Shown: positions 52,229-62,025, counted from the stretch's first letter. The stretch: 64,000 nt of DNA from Natrinema salsiterrestre (GCF_029502005.1 NZ_JAMQOT010000003.1:1-64000); one strand, 5' to 3'. The notes: a model not told the origin generated them from the sequence alone. Program-made: numbers and translations.

Positions 52229-53368
52229 ATGACAAGGGTCGGCATCCTAGGGATAGATCCGGGCCACCGTCACATCCTCCACGCGATGTGCGAGCTATTT
52301 TCGGTAGACGAGGTGGAACTTACCGTCTGTACAACCGAAGATAACTTTGAGAACCTTAGAGTCCGCGGATGCGAAACAAAAAATCTCAAGACGCTGCTCA
52401 AACCTAGCAATGAGTCCACCCGGTCGTTCCTTGATAGGGTCGAGGAGTTCGCAACGGCCGACCTTGATCTGCTGTACATCAACACAGTCGGGTACTCGCT
52501 TGGGAGGTATCTATCCTATGTCGGTTTCGACCCCGATTGTCAGCTCTACGCGCGGATATTCAATTCAAGAACCTGGTTCAACCCGACGTTAGAAATTAGA
52601 AACCTACGTTCGTTTGGCTACGTCAACCTCTGTCACGTGCCGCGACAGTTGTTCCGCCGGAAACTCGATGGCGTAGTGGTCGAGTACCCGCCGATGAAGC
52701 AGTTCATCAAGACTGAGACGACATACTCGGGTTCTGTATCCACTATCCCGATACTGTTCGACACCGCACAGTACGAGTCAGCACCTTCTCCAGGAGATAT
52801 TCATGTCGTCGTCCCCGGTAACGTGCAATCCCATCGTCGAGACTATGATTCCTTGCTTGATGCATTTGAACAGACTGATGGGCGCGTCTCGCTGGAACTA
52901 CTTGGTCGCCCACGCGATGAATACGGAGAACACATCATTACCCGCTGCCGTGAGCTCCGGAGGGAGGGATATGAGGTTGTGACCCACTCTAACTGGATAG
53001 ATGATACCGATTTCGAGCGTGGTATAGCCAGTGCCGATATCATCTGTTCTCCGTTCCGCAGTGAAGTCACCGCATCTTCACTCAACACGGAAATATATGG
53101 TCGAACCAAAGGAAGCGCAATTATTGGACATGCACTCCGACACAGCAAACCTCTGTTGGTCCCGGATTGGTTTGAACTCAGTTGGTTGCTGCCGGAGTGT
53201 AGCCTCACATATTCCGATAACGAAGAACTCGCCGAGTTGTTCGGTCAGATTGAACAAGATGAAGTAGATGTCGGGAAATTAAATAGGATAGCTAAAACAA
53301 ATACTCAAAGAATTGGTAAATTCTATTCTAACCATATTCGGTCATTCTTTGCGGGTGATCTACCATAA
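52229..53368 (+). CDS. GT4-like glycosyltransferase
   Basis: 379 residues, likely GT-B. VGILGIDPGHRHI starts the N-terminal domain; the C-terminal domain has VVVPGNVQSHRRDYDSLLDA, SLELLGRP and ADIICSPFRSEV followed by KGSAIIGHALRHSKPLLVP, in the place of the GT4 donor site. The usual EX7E motif is not clear, so assignment is by fold pattern. Donor and acceptor are unknown. Confidence 0.6.
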   Translation: MTRVGILGIDPGHRHILHAMCELFSVDEVELTVCTTEDNFENLRVRGCETKNLKTLLKPSNESTRSFLDRVEEFATADLDLLYINTVGYSLGRYLSYVGFDPDCQLYARIFNSRTWFNPTLEIRNLRSFGYVNLCHVPRQLFRRKLDGVVVEYPPMKQFIKTETTYSGSVSTIPILFDTAQYESAPSPGDIHVVVPGNVQSHRRDYDSLLDAFEQTDGRVSLELLGRPRDEYGEHIITRCRELRREGYEVVTHSNWIDDTDFERGIASADIICSPFRSEVTASSLNTEIYGRTKGSAIIGHALRHSKPLLVPDWFELSWLLPECSLTYSDNEELAELFGQIEQDEVDVGKLNRIAKTNTQRIGKFYSNHIRSFFAGDLP

Positions 53369-53382
53369 GGCCTCTCGAGAGA

Positions 53383-54273
53383 CTATATTTTGTTTTGGAC
53401 TCCTTTGAATATCGAATAGGCTAATCTCACGTATTGTTTGTACGTATGAGGACTCCCACGAGACATTCTGTTGAAACCTTGAATAAAATGTCCATGCGAA
53501 ATGTGTAGTCTTCCCAATTGGAATTCGTGGGACATGATTGCAGAGTCCACATCGACTGGCATTCCATTCAATTCTTCCTCAAAAAGAGCGTATAGATGCT
53601 CCTTACTATTTCTCACTGCCTCTATAGATGGTATTGCAGAGTCGCCTCGATGCACCAATGTTTCTTCAATTGCTGATAATTTTCCCTCTAGAGCAACTGA
53701 GATACCAAATTGGATGTCTTGGTGGCGGTCCAATGACTCGTCAAATCCACCTACTTCCACGGCAGTCTGCCTATTAACTAATAACGTTGACCCAAATCCT
53801 AGGCTTGTATTTGGAAATACTAATGCAGAAATTATTTCATTATCTCCTTCAGGTCTATAATCTTTTTCAATGAGTCTCCCTATTTTCTTTGTAACCCAAT
53901 TATCTCGGCCAGAGCTAATATTGCAGTAAGTTCCTACGTATTCACTCGGTAGTTGCTCCATCTCTGCGACTTGTTGCTCTAGCTTTTTTGGAAGCCAGTA
54001 GTCATCCGAATCAAGAAAAGCTACGAGATCAGCATTCGCGTGTTTTATTCCAGTGTTTCGTGCAGCGGCACCACCTTGGTTTTCATCGTGGGCAATATAT
54101 TTAATCCGGCTATCCTCAATATTTTTGACCAAGCCTTTGACATCTTCTTCTGAAGCATCGTCGACTACAATGAGCTCCAAATTTGAATAGCTCTGATTTA
54201 ACACGCTATCAATTGCAATAGATAGATCGGAACGGCGATTATATGCTGGTATGATTACTGTTACTTTTTTCAT
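53383..54273 (-). CDS. GT2 family glycosyltransferase
   Basis: 296 residues, GT-A fold: VIIPAYNRRSDLSIAIDSVL, LIVVDDASEEDVK, AARNTGIKHANADLVAFLDS with the DSDD site, and QDIQFGISVAL. It adds one sugar to a lipid-linked or cell-surface chain. The composition is AT-rich and Lys/Asn-rich compared with core genes, a sign of transfer. Confidence 0.88.
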   Translation of the reverse strand: MKKVTVIIPAYNRRSDLSIAIDSVLNQSYSNLELIVVDDASEEDVKGLVKNIEDSRIKYIAHDENQGGAAARNTGIKHANADLVAFLDSDDYWLPKKLEQQVAEMEQLPSEYVGTYCNISSGRDNWVTKKIGRLIEKDYRPEGDNEIISALVFPNTSLGFGSTLLVNRQTAVEVGGFDESLDRHQDIQFGISVALEGKLSAIEETLVHRGDSAIPSIEAVRNSKEHLYALFEEELNGMPVDVDSAIMSHEFQLGRLHISHGHFIQGFNRMSRGSPHTYKQYVRLAYSIFKGVQNKI

Positions 54274-54351
54274 TCGTTATTTAATAATTTTTATTATTAG
54301 TTATAGTTTGTAACAAACTGATCTAAAGACTACCCTGTATAGAGTGACATA

Positions 54352-55560
54352 CTATGACAGGTAACCGAGCTTGCGTAGTTGCTCTTTGTCCGGCTCTGCT
54401 CTTTGCTCAGGATCGTATTGACCAGTCTCAAACATATTTGGGATGATTTCTTCGACATCTGAGACAGACATATTCGGCTGTTTGTATTTAAATGGTGATT
54501 GGATTAGTGGCCGCATCGTCGATAGTAGACCGCCAAGTGAATACGTACGACTAACCGGTGCTGTAGCACCAAGATATTGACTCCCAACTGTCTTGAGGAA
54601 GCTGCGTAATGGTTTTCGGTGGAAAACATATCCACCACCTCGGTCCCAAGCAGACGTTGCAACATACTGTGCACCCAGTCTCCCCGAAGACGAACCTAAC
54701 CATACATCGCTTCTGATCGCTCGTTCTTCCGGCCAACTGCTCCACAAATCACAGCCATCCGTTGCTACCGGTTTGTTTTCTCCCAAGGCACTCAACGATG
54801 TAGGCACGATATCGGTTCCAGAGATGAGTGTATCAACTGACTCGTCTGTAGGTAGACCTGCGCCACAGAATAGGATCGGGACTTCTACAAGTTCTGGAAC
54901 CATGGGTGATCCATGGCCCCAGCGGCCTCCATACTCCCCCAATAGTTCGCCGTGATCGCTGGTGAATATAACTAATGTGTTTTGGTAAATATTTCTGTCT
55001 TTAAGCGTTTCTACTATCTCATTGAACATATCTACACTCTTTTCTACACTACTATGGTATAAATTCCTGAGCTCGTCCGGATCATTGAACTCTCGTAAAT
55101 ATTCTTTTATTGACTCGAATTCGGTTGGGTGGTAACCATACGGTAGATGTCCTCCTTTATCGTGCAAAACGTATACGAACGGCTCGTTGAGATCGGCTAA
55201 GCGTCGCTCCTTTTTGAGTTCCTCAAATGTAGGTCTATCATCGATCCCGAGCATTTCAAGCGGCCAATCCCAGATGTCATTGACATCATAGGCTGAATTC
55301 TTTCGATCGAGAAGGCCAGGTGTTGATGAAAGTTGGTTGTCAAACCCCCATATGCGATGTTGGGCCGGATATACTCCGGTCATTAAACTTGGAACACTTG
55401 ATCCCGTGTACGTACTTGGAGCTACTGCCTTTGCGAAAATACCCGTGTCGGAAACCCTCTGAGGGACTGCATCAAATCGAAGACTGTCAGAAATATATAT
55501 AACAACGTTATCTACAGCAGATAACTCTGTGAGGCTTGAAAGTGTGGCTCCCTTCTCCAT
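54352..55560 (-). CDS. Second sulfatase-fold enzyme without formylglycine motif
   Basis: 402 residues. IYISDSLRFDAVPQ has the first metal Asp and FTSDHGELLGEYGGRWGHG the second site. The nucleophile region reads STYTGSSVPSLMTGVYP: Thr replaces Cys and the Arg is lost, as in the protein at 46872. The C-terminus EQLRKLGYLS also matches it. The pair may be related phosphoester enzymes tailoring the glycan. Confidence 0.75.
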   Translation of the reverse strand: MEKGATLSSLTELSAVDNVVIYISDSLRFDAVPQRVSDTGIFAKAVAPSTYTGSSVPSLMTGVYPAQHRIWGFDNQLSSTPGLLDRKNSAYDVNDIWDWPLEMLGIDDRPTFEELKKERRLADLNEPFVYVLHDKGGHLPYGYHPTEFESIKEYLREFNDPDELRNLYHSSVEKSVDMFNEIVETLKDRNIYQNTLVIFTSDHGELLGEYGGRWGHGSPMVPELVEVPILFCGAGLPTDESVDTLISGTDIVPTSLSALGENKPVATDGCDLWSSWPEERAIRSDVWLGSSSGRLGAQYVATSAWDRGGGYVFHRKPLRSFLKTVGSQYLGATAPVSRTYSLGGLLSTMRPLIQSPFKYKQPNMSVSDVEEIIPNMFETGQYDPEQRAEPDKEQLRKLGYLS

Positions 55561-55693
55561 ATTGAATCGTTCTTCTCTGTGGTAAAATATCTTATGAGTG
55601 GTGAGGACCTAACAGCTCGCATATGTTTGTTTGGAGAACTATCCGCTAAATTTTCAGGATTTAATGGGCGAAAGGTTCTCAATTTTCACGCAC

Positions 55694-56986
55694 CTAGGAA
55701 ATAGGATTCTCTAGTAGATATTTCCCCTTCCCAATACCGAAATATGCCATTCCATAATCTAGGATTTCTTCTCTGTTAAATTGATCACGTCCGTCAACAA
55801 TTCCTTTTACACCTTCCTCTGCGAGACGGTCAATTTCAAGCGATTTGAACACCTCATGACTGGTGACCAGTATAACGAGGTCCGCATTTATATAAGGCGC
55901 ATCAACGGTTGACTGTTCAGGGACCCACGGGTCGTAAGTCTCTACGCTGAACCCTGCATCGACTAGGCCGTCCCGTATAGGGAAATACGGCGAACCCCTA
56001 ACGTCTTCGATATCGGATTTGAACGATACGCCGAGGATCAATGCTGAGCGGTCGCTTCCGAGTTGGAGATCAGCTGCAAGGTTTTTGGTCTGTTCAACCA
56101 GATACCGCGGCATCTGTTCGTTAACGCTTCTTGCCTTCCTGAGGAACTCTTGATCGATATCCCGGTACTTATTTCCGTTCAACAAAAGATAGGGATCGAC
56201 CGGGATGCAATGGCCGCCGACACCTGCCCCCGGGTAGAATGGCATGAACCCATAGGGCTTGGTAGCAGCGAGATCAATAACCTCGTGGATATCAATTCCG
56301 AAATTATCGAACGTTCGTGCTATTTCGTTGACGAATGCGATATTCACATCCCGGAACGTGTTCTCTAGAATCTTCGAGGCCTCGGCTATCTCGATGGCCG
56401 AAGCAGGATAGACATCGCTCTCAAGAATCGTGTCATAGAATTCGATCGCCTGCTTGCGCCCCTTGTCGCTCCACGCGCCGACGACGCGCGGAATCGCCTC
56501 AAGTGGCCAGCTTTCGTTGTTTGGGTCTATCCGCTCTGGTGAGTGAGCAAGGTAAATATCCTCACCACATTCGAAGCCCTCTTCTTCGAGTATCGGTTTG
56601 AGAACAGACTCAGTCGTGCCGGGCGGAATCGTCGATTCAACAATAACAAGTTCGCCACCCTGTGCCCCTGCAGCGACGTCACGCATGACAGATTTCAACG
56701 CGGTAAAATCGGGCCGTTTTCGGTCATCAACTGGCGTCGGCACCGTAATGACGATAATATTGGCAGCTTCTACGGCCGTACGGTTTCTTGTCGTCGCTTC
56801 AGAACTCACCATAGCCGGTGATGGCAGCGGATCGCCCGTGAGTGGGTTTATTCCCGCTTGGACGTCGTTCACATTGTCCTCTTCGATATCTGCTCCGATA
56901 ACAGAGTATTCGGCTGCTAGACATCGCTCAAGGACGGGTGCGCCAACGTATCCAAGTCCAATAACAGCGACCGTCGATCCATCCAT
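55694..56986 (-). CDS. UDP-sugar dehydrogenase (UDP-ManNAc dehydrogenase/WecC type)
   Basis: 430 residues. GLGYVGAPVLERC binds NAD; VESTIPPGTTE, HSPERIDPNN and the catalytic Cys in GAGVGGHCIPVDPYLL are typical, and SFKSDIEDVRGSP marks the C-terminal domain. It oxidises C6 of an NDP sugar to a uronic acid. Start at MDGSTVAVIG is chosen; the open frame upstream is not protein-like. An amidotransferase-like enzyme lies 3 kb away. Confidence 0.87.
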   Translation of the reverse strand: MDGSTVAVIGLGYVGAPVLERCLAAEYSVIGADIEEDNVNDVQAGINPLTGDPLPSPAMVSSEATTRNRTAVEAANIIVITVPTPVDDRKRPDFTALKSVMRDVAAGAQGGELVIVESTIPPGTTESVLKPILEEEGFECGEDIYLAHSPERIDPNNESWPLEAIPRVVGAWSDKGRKQAIEFYDTILESDVYPASAIEIAEASKILENTFRDVNIAFVNEIARTFDNFGIDIHEVIDLAATKPYGFMPFYPGAGVGGHCIPVDPYLLLNGNKYRDIDQEFLRKARSVNEQMPRYLVEQTKNLAADLQLGSDRSALILGVSFKSDIEDVRGSPYFPIRDGLVDAGFSVETYDPWVPEQSTVDAPYINADLVILVTSHEVFKSLEIDRLAEEGVKGIVDGRDQFNREEILDYGMAYFGIGKGKYLLENPIS

Positions 56987-57140
56987 TTTCGGGGTGTTTC
57001 TCACACTCACCAATAAAAGATGCTTCTTAGAACTGTTGGCGGTGTTTCCAAAGGAGTCATTTAGGTCGTCATCTATTAATTTGATATGGGTTCTGCGATA
57101 CGACAATTTTCATCGCCCGATCTTCCGGTGGTAAAATCCG

Positions 57141-57992
57141 ATGGATGACACGTCTAAGGGGTCTCTTTCCGTTGTCCTTCCGGTGTACTCCGGTGACGAA
57201 TCTACTCATTTGGATTCGGCAATAAAGAGCGTAATTGAACAAACACGAAACCCGGATGAGGTGGTACTCGTTCAAGACGGCCCGGTCAACGAGTCCATAG
57301 AGCAGGTCATCACAAACTGGTGTGAATGTCAGCCAGAAATTATTAATCACCATGAAATTCCAAAGAACCAAGGTCTCGGCAATGCCCTCCGAGTTGGTGT
57401 CGAACACTGTTCCTCGGAGTTCGTTGCACGTATGGACGCCGACGACATTAGCTACTCAAACCGCTTCGAGACACAGCTATTGTACCTCCGGCGTCATCCT
57501 GAGGTCGACATCGTCGGTGGATACATCCAGGAGTTCTCGGAAAAGCCCGAAAAAGTGGCGGCAGTCCGTACAGTCCCACTAGACCACGACGACATCCGCG
57601 CATACGCCCGTCATCGGAATCCGATGAACCACGTAACAGTGATGTTCCGGCGCGAGGCGGTCCTCAACGCCGGTAACTACCATAACGCAGAGGATCCTAT
57701 GGAAGATTATTGGCTGTGGGCTCGCATGCTACGGGACGGTGCGACTTTCGCCAATGTTGCAGACCCACTAGTGAAGGTACGGGCCGGCGACGAGTTATAC
57801 AAGCGACGCGGCGGTTGGAAGTACGCCCGAAAAGAGCTTTGTCTCCAACGTGATCTATACCGGTGGGGAATTTCGTCACTGCCACGCTGTCTGTTCAACG
57901 CGGCGTCCAGGGCAGCGCTTCGCTTGGTTCCTAACTCCGTTCGCGGCGATATATATCAGCGTTTCGCCCGTGCTGACCCCGATAGAGTGTGA
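57141..57992 (+). CDS. GT2 family glycosyltransferase
   Basis: 283 residues. VVLPVYSGDESTHLDSAIKS, EVVLVQDGPV, and the metal site EFVARMDADDISYSNRF are GT2 features, with a late HVTVMFRREAVLNAG and DYWLWARMLRDG (the ED-like base region). It resembles rhamnosyl- or galactosyltransferases of O-chain loci. It is divergent from the dehydrogenase gene. Confidence 0.88.
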   Translation: MDDTSKGSLSVVLPVYSGDESTHLDSAIKSVIEQTRNPDEVVLVQDGPVNESIEQVITNWCECQPEIINHHEIPKNQGLGNALRVGVEHCSSEFVARMDADDISYSNRFETQLLYLRRHPEVDIVGGYIQEFSEKPEKVAAVRTVPLDHDDIRAYARHRNPMNHVTVMFRREAVLNAGNYHNAEDPMEDYWLWARMLRDGATFANVADPLVKVRAGDELYKRRGGWKYARKELCLQRDLYRWGISSLPRCLFNAASRAALRLVPNSVRGDIYQRFARADPDRV

Positions 57993-58068
57993 CTATTTGG
58001 CGCTCGTCTAATCTGATTTTACTCACTCCTCAAACTCTAATCCATATAGTGTAAATAATACTATATAT

Positions 58069-58269
58069 GTGACCACACTTCACTATGTGGTCATTTTACC
58101 CACAACTATTATTGCGCTAAAGCTTAGTCTTAGAGTTGCTACCAGAAGCAAGGTGCTTAACATGATATTGAAACACACAAGTTATACCGAACTGATATTG
58201 GAACAAATTCCGGGAGTTAACGACTACCTTGACACCATGCAGGATTCTAACACGGAAGTTCAATTATGA
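58069..58269 (+). CDS. 66-aa protein coupled to transporter
   Basis: GTG at 58069 opens VTTLHYVVILPTTIIALKLS, one likely membrane segment, followed by a soluble part ending DTMQDSNTEVQL. Its stop overlaps the next ATG (ATGA at 58266), so it is translated with the transporter. No family is recognised; it could be a small subunit of the transporter. Confidence 0.5.
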   Translation: MTTLHYVVILPTTIIALKLSLRVATRSKVLNMILKHTSYTELILEQIPGVNDYLDTMQDSNTEVQL

Positions 58270-59399
58270 GTACTGACACTAACACTAATTCACTGTTCTC
58301 AAAAGTTTTCAAGCGGAGCCCCGACGCCGACTATCTCGAAGGAGCGGCTCCCTGGCGTATAGGCCTCTCAATGGCCGCGACATGGAGCTGGGGTGCGGCG
58401 ATCGCTGTTGCGATTTCAGTCCTCCATACGATGGGGATCGCACCCTTCGTCGTGTGGGTGACATTCAACTGCCTCAGTATCGGCCTCTTTGGCCTGTACT
58501 ATCGATATATCCCGAATGTTTCGAGGTGGAAGACTCTCCTTCCGATGCTCCTCATGTGGGGATTTATCGGGTACTTTGCAATCGTCATGAATCTAAATAC
58601 CATTCTTGCGGTTTTGGGTGGGAACATGGATATCCCGGCAACGGGATTCATGACGGAAACCTATGCGCTATACACCACCATTGCCATCGGACTGGCAATT
58701 ACGTGGATTATCGGCGTGTACGGTCTTCGCGGTTCGGTGCTTACTGATGTCGGCCAACTGAGCCTTCAGTTCGTGGGTGCCATCGGTATTCTTGTAGTAG
58801 GCCTCGCGAACGGTTACAGCCCGTCCTTTGAGATGGGCCTCGATCAACAGAGCTTCATGATTACTGCCTCGATGGGGTTCATTTTCGGGGCGACTGCATC
58901 CGGGATGCAGTGGCAGCGCATGGAGACGCTACCCGATCGAGACGACCAGTTCAAAGCATCGTTATGGGGGAGTGCTATCTTCACTGCCTTCATGCTCGTC
59001 GTCGCCCCTGCTGCTTTCGTATTCACTGGTGACGTGTGGCAAAGCGCGTTCCTCGTAATTGGGGCTCTTGCAGTTGCTACGAGTACAGCCGATTCCGGAA
59101 GCGCATTGCTCCAGTACATCAGCCAACGTTTCTACCTGCCTGCAAGTGGTGGGACAATTCTCACTCTCGCTGCAGTGCTGTCGTTCCACTTGCTTGCAGA
59201 TATGGGATTAACTGGTATCTGGTCGTTCTATGCGAGTGTACGATGGCAAGTCATCCTCGCACTGATTGTTGGAACGCTTATTTATAACGTGGTAGGTGTC
59301 CCAGACTCAGTGAAAGCGTTCGCACGGAAGGTGCGATTCGTTCTCGACGATCAGGTGCTTAGCGACGAGAAAGTTCAGAAGTATTACGCTGACGATTAG
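58266..59399 (+). CDS. Membrane transporter, sodium:solute symporter (APC)-like, short
   Basis: 377 residues, about ten membrane helices. The N-terminal RIGLSMAATWSWGAAIAVA recalls the first core helix of SSS carriers, and VATSTADSGSALLQYIS the Na-site region of helix 8 (ADS). Most SSS carriers have 450-550 residues, so this one lacks terminal helices. Substrate unknown; a sugar acid, polyamine or urea-like solute is possible. Confidence 0.6.
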   Translation: MSTDTNTNSLFSKVFKRSPDADYLEGAAPWRIGLSMAATWSWGAAIAVAISVLHTMGIAPFVVWVTFNCLSIGLFGLYYRYIPNVSRWKTLLPMLLMWGFIGYFAIVMNLNTILAVLGGNMDIPATGFMTETYALYTTIAIGLAITWIIGVYGLRGSVLTDVGQLSLQFVGAIGILVVGLANGYSPSFEMGLDQQSFMITASMGFIFGATASGMQWQRMETLPDRDDQFKASLWGSAIFTAFMLVVAPAAFVFTGDVWQSAFLVIGALAVATSTADSGSALLQYISQRFYLPASGGTILTLAAVLSFHLLADMGLTGIWSFYASVRWQVILALIVGTLIYNVVGVPDSVKAFARKVRFVLDDQVLSDEKVQKYYADD

Positions 59400-59477
59400 A
59401 GAGGATTACACCGACGAGTACGGCGGATTCGTTGGCGACTGAGAATCCAGATTTCTCTTTTGCTATTACCTCTCCGC

Positions 59478-59583
59478 TTTCTACTCGAGAATCACGACAC
59501 CACTGACACTGTATTTCTCGTCGATCAAGCGACGCCACTTCCCGACACACGTTCTCGGCACAGTCTCCATTTCACATCCGAAC
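59478..59583 (+). pseudogene. IS6-like transposase relic
   Basis: The plus strand reads NHDTTDTVFLVDQATPLPD, close to the second DDE segment of IS6 transposases (DDAVFLVDSADWL). Nothing else of the element is found. This lies in the 336-bp spacer between transporter and amidotransferase-like genes, which otherwise shows only stops. Confidence 0.4.
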
Positions 59584-59698
59584 CTTCTGTTTTCAAACCA
59601 TTCTCCAACGGATAATAGCCAACTCATAATGAGCGCCTCAGATCGTTTTCCTGCCGGTCAGATCTCCTTATCTGGTGCCACCCGTCTATAACTCGATA

Positions 59699-59709
59699 CT
59701 TTTAATATG
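59699..59709 (+). promoter_or_regulatory. TATA box for the amidotransferase-like gene
   Basis: CTTTTAATATG lies about 32 nt before ATG 59736 and only 14 nt before the in-frame ATG 59718, favouring 59736 as the start. Confidence 0.45.
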
Positions 59710-59735
59710 GACTCTCGATGTTAAAAGACCAACTC

Positions 59736-61514
59736 ATGGGCCGATTCTTCCTGACCAATAACGAGGACGTATTTGAGACTGCAAAAGAAGTCAATTTGAA
59801 CGCTGGCTTCGAGGAAAATGGCGTCATCTCCGAGCCGACAGTAAAGGGAGCAATATATGATAAAAGGGTCAAGTCTGTCGATAATTTTAGAGAACTTGAA
59901 GATGGCAGGGAGGTCGCTGCAGTGGGCGCACCATTAGCTACTGGCGAATTTGGTGTGGGCCCCGTAGCCGACCTATATCAGACAGCCGGAGATCTCTCAG
60001 ATCATGATGAAGAGCTGTTTGGCCACTATGCATTGATTGAGAACGATGGAGGGTCTGTCCGTGTCCGCGTGGATCCGCTCGGAACCTACTCCGTATATTA
60101 CCACGCAACAGACAGTGAGTTCTTTGTTAGCAACTCACTGGATCTGATTGCGCGTTGCACGGACAATATCAGCGTGGACAGGAATGGCCTCCTCGAGAAT
60201 ATGCTGTTTCTGACGAATTTAAGCAATATGACGCCGTTTGAAGATGTGTACAAGCTGGACGGCGCAACGGTATTATCTCTTGAGGATACCCTCTCGACCG
60301 AAAACGTTGGCGTTCGATCACAGACAATCTCGTACGATTCATTCGATGATGCCGTCGAAAAGTACGCCGCGCGGATTAATGAGGTAATGTCAGATGTGGC
60401 AAAGTCGAATTGCAATATTGGTCTAACACTAACTGGAGGGTCGGATTCCAGAACCCTATTGGCTGGCTTATTTGCTAACGATGTTCGACCTACTGTGATG
60501 TGTGGTCGGGGCCATACCCCCTTCGACGCGAGTGATAGAGATCTGGAAATAAATATGATGATTGCCGATAAGTACTCTCTCGACCAGTATTCAATTAATT
60601 GGAACCATGACCCACTATCAGTTGACGATGAGTCACGAGAGGAGAATTTCCAGCGGTATGGGTTCCACTACACATATCGAGGAGGATCAGCAAATGTTTT
60701 TGAGGAGTTGGAAGGCGGCATTTCACCATATCCAGATGTTATGATGTTAGGATATGGGACTCAGTTCACGAATAGTAATCCCTGGAATAAATTTGACGAA
60801 CAATCAGAATACAACATTCAGGCGCTCATAGATGACTTAGCGAACTTTGACTTGAGTGTAGTTGATAACGAAGAGGGTTTTCGTGAGTATTTAGCCGACG
60901 CAATTTTGTCCCGAAACGACATCAATGTCGGAGAAACTATGACAGGCAGTGAATTATTAAATACACACTACAAACTCCGGAACTATTCACCCGGAAGGTT
61001 TGTTACATTCTTGAATGAGTTCACATACCTATTTAGTCCACTTCTGACCCTTCACCTCCAAGAACCACTATATAATTTCCCAAGCGAATTCCGCTCTGAG
61101 CAACGGTTTCAGTTGGAGGTTATCTCATATCTTCAGGATGAGCTTCTTGACATCCCTCTTCATTCTGGGAACCGGGTTGCAAATGATCCAGCAAAGTCGA
61201 AACAATTGATCGACAAGTTCAATTTAGGCGAATGGATCAAACAGGTTCCAACACCTCTCGAGTATCTCATCCGGTACGGATACTACCATGCTACTGGTAA
61301 GATCCAGTACAAGGATGACATAATGGGACACTATTCAGACGAAGAGCGAGACCGTATAAACGATTTCTACGAATCAAAAATAGAAGATCTAGATGTTTCT
61401 TTGAATCTAAATCTGCCAGAGTCTAAGCCAAATGTGATTATGAATAACCTCTATCTCACACTATACGGGATTGAGAGGTTGACTGACGAACGTAATGGCG
61501 ACAAAGTAGAATAA
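59736..61514 (+). CDS. Asparagine-synthase-like amidotransferase, no glutaminase Cys
   Basis: 592 residues. The N-terminal class II amidotransferase-like domain (1-180) starts MGRFFLTNNEDV, with no Cys at position 2, so it should not use glutamine through this site. The synthetase domain (210-560) keeps the PP-loop LTLTGGSDSRTLLAGL that binds ATP. In glycan loci such proteins amidate uronic acids or form lactams; with a UDP-sugar dehydrogenase nearby, amidation with free ammonia is possible. Composition is AT-rich. Confidence 0.72.
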   Translation: MGRFFLTNNEDVFETAKEVNLNAGFEENGVISEPTVKGAIYDKRVKSVDNFRELEDGREVAAVGAPLATGEFGVGPVADLYQTAGDLSDHDEELFGHYALIENDGGSVRVRVDPLGTYSVYYHATDSEFFVSNSLDLIARCTDNISVDRNGLLENMLFLTNLSNMTPFEDVYKLDGATVLSLEDTLSTENVGVRSQTISYDSFDDAVEKYAARINEVMSDVAKSNCNIGLTLTGGSDSRTLLAGLFANDVRPTVMCGRGHTPFDASDRDLEINMMIADKYSLDQYSINWNHDPLSVDDESREENFQRYGFHYTYRGGSANVFEELEGGISPYPDVMMLGYGTQFTNSNPWNKFDEQSEYNIQALIDDLANFDLSVVDNEEGFREYLADAILSRNDINVGETMTGSELLNTHYKLRNYSPGRFVTFLNEFTYLFSPLLTLHLQEPLYNFPSEFRSEQRFQLEVISYLQDELLDIPLHSGNRVANDPAKSKQLIDKFNLGEWIKQVPTPLEYLIRYGYYHATGKIQYKDDIMGHYSDEERDRINDFYESKIEDLDVSLNLNLPESKPNVIMNNLYLTLYGIERLTDERNGDKVE

Positions 61515-61633
61515 TTATACAACAAATAATACTGTACTGTGTACTTCAGAACTTCCCCGGCTAGCACTTTTCGATTGGGAGACTGATGGCGTCTTTGGTA
61601 ATTTACTTTATATAATAGAATATAGGGTCAAAC

Positions 61634-61948
61634 TCACTCACCGTCGATCTTGATAACAGTTTCCTCACCAGCACCCTACGACGGTGACGCGTCAGCGGGT
61701 CGCGTAGGGTGACAGATATGATAAAACAACTTACATTTGATCATGAGTACGTTTAACGCTAATTCAACGAGAATCGTTATTGTCTCCCAAAGCGAATAAC
61801 CGGTCTGATGGAGGCGGACGGCGAACGCCCTGACGGACGTCGCCGTCCGTTCGTTTTTCCAAAATTCTTCTAAACTCGCCTCATGAATTCCATTGAGCAG
61901 TTCTACGAGTCGCTCTCCAACACAATTTACGATCTTCTCACTTCTCAA
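61634..61948 (-). pseudogene. IS6-like transposase N-terminal relic
   Basis: Minus-strand frame: ERLVELLNGIHEASLEEFWK and RTATSVRAFAVRLHQTGYSL, then ETITILVELALNV and, across a stop, TVIKIDGE. These match the first third of a haloarchaeal IS6 subfamily that contains ERTATPVRVFAVRLH and a VDEKQIEVDGE-like site. The rest is missing. The flanking spacer 61515-62025 has nothing else that can be supported. Confidence 0.55.
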
Positions 61949-62025
61949 ACTGGCTCAACTAGACAGTGGGCCCTATCCTAGGTATCCGAGCAGACAATTT
62001 GTGAAACGCATTATATCTTCATGTG

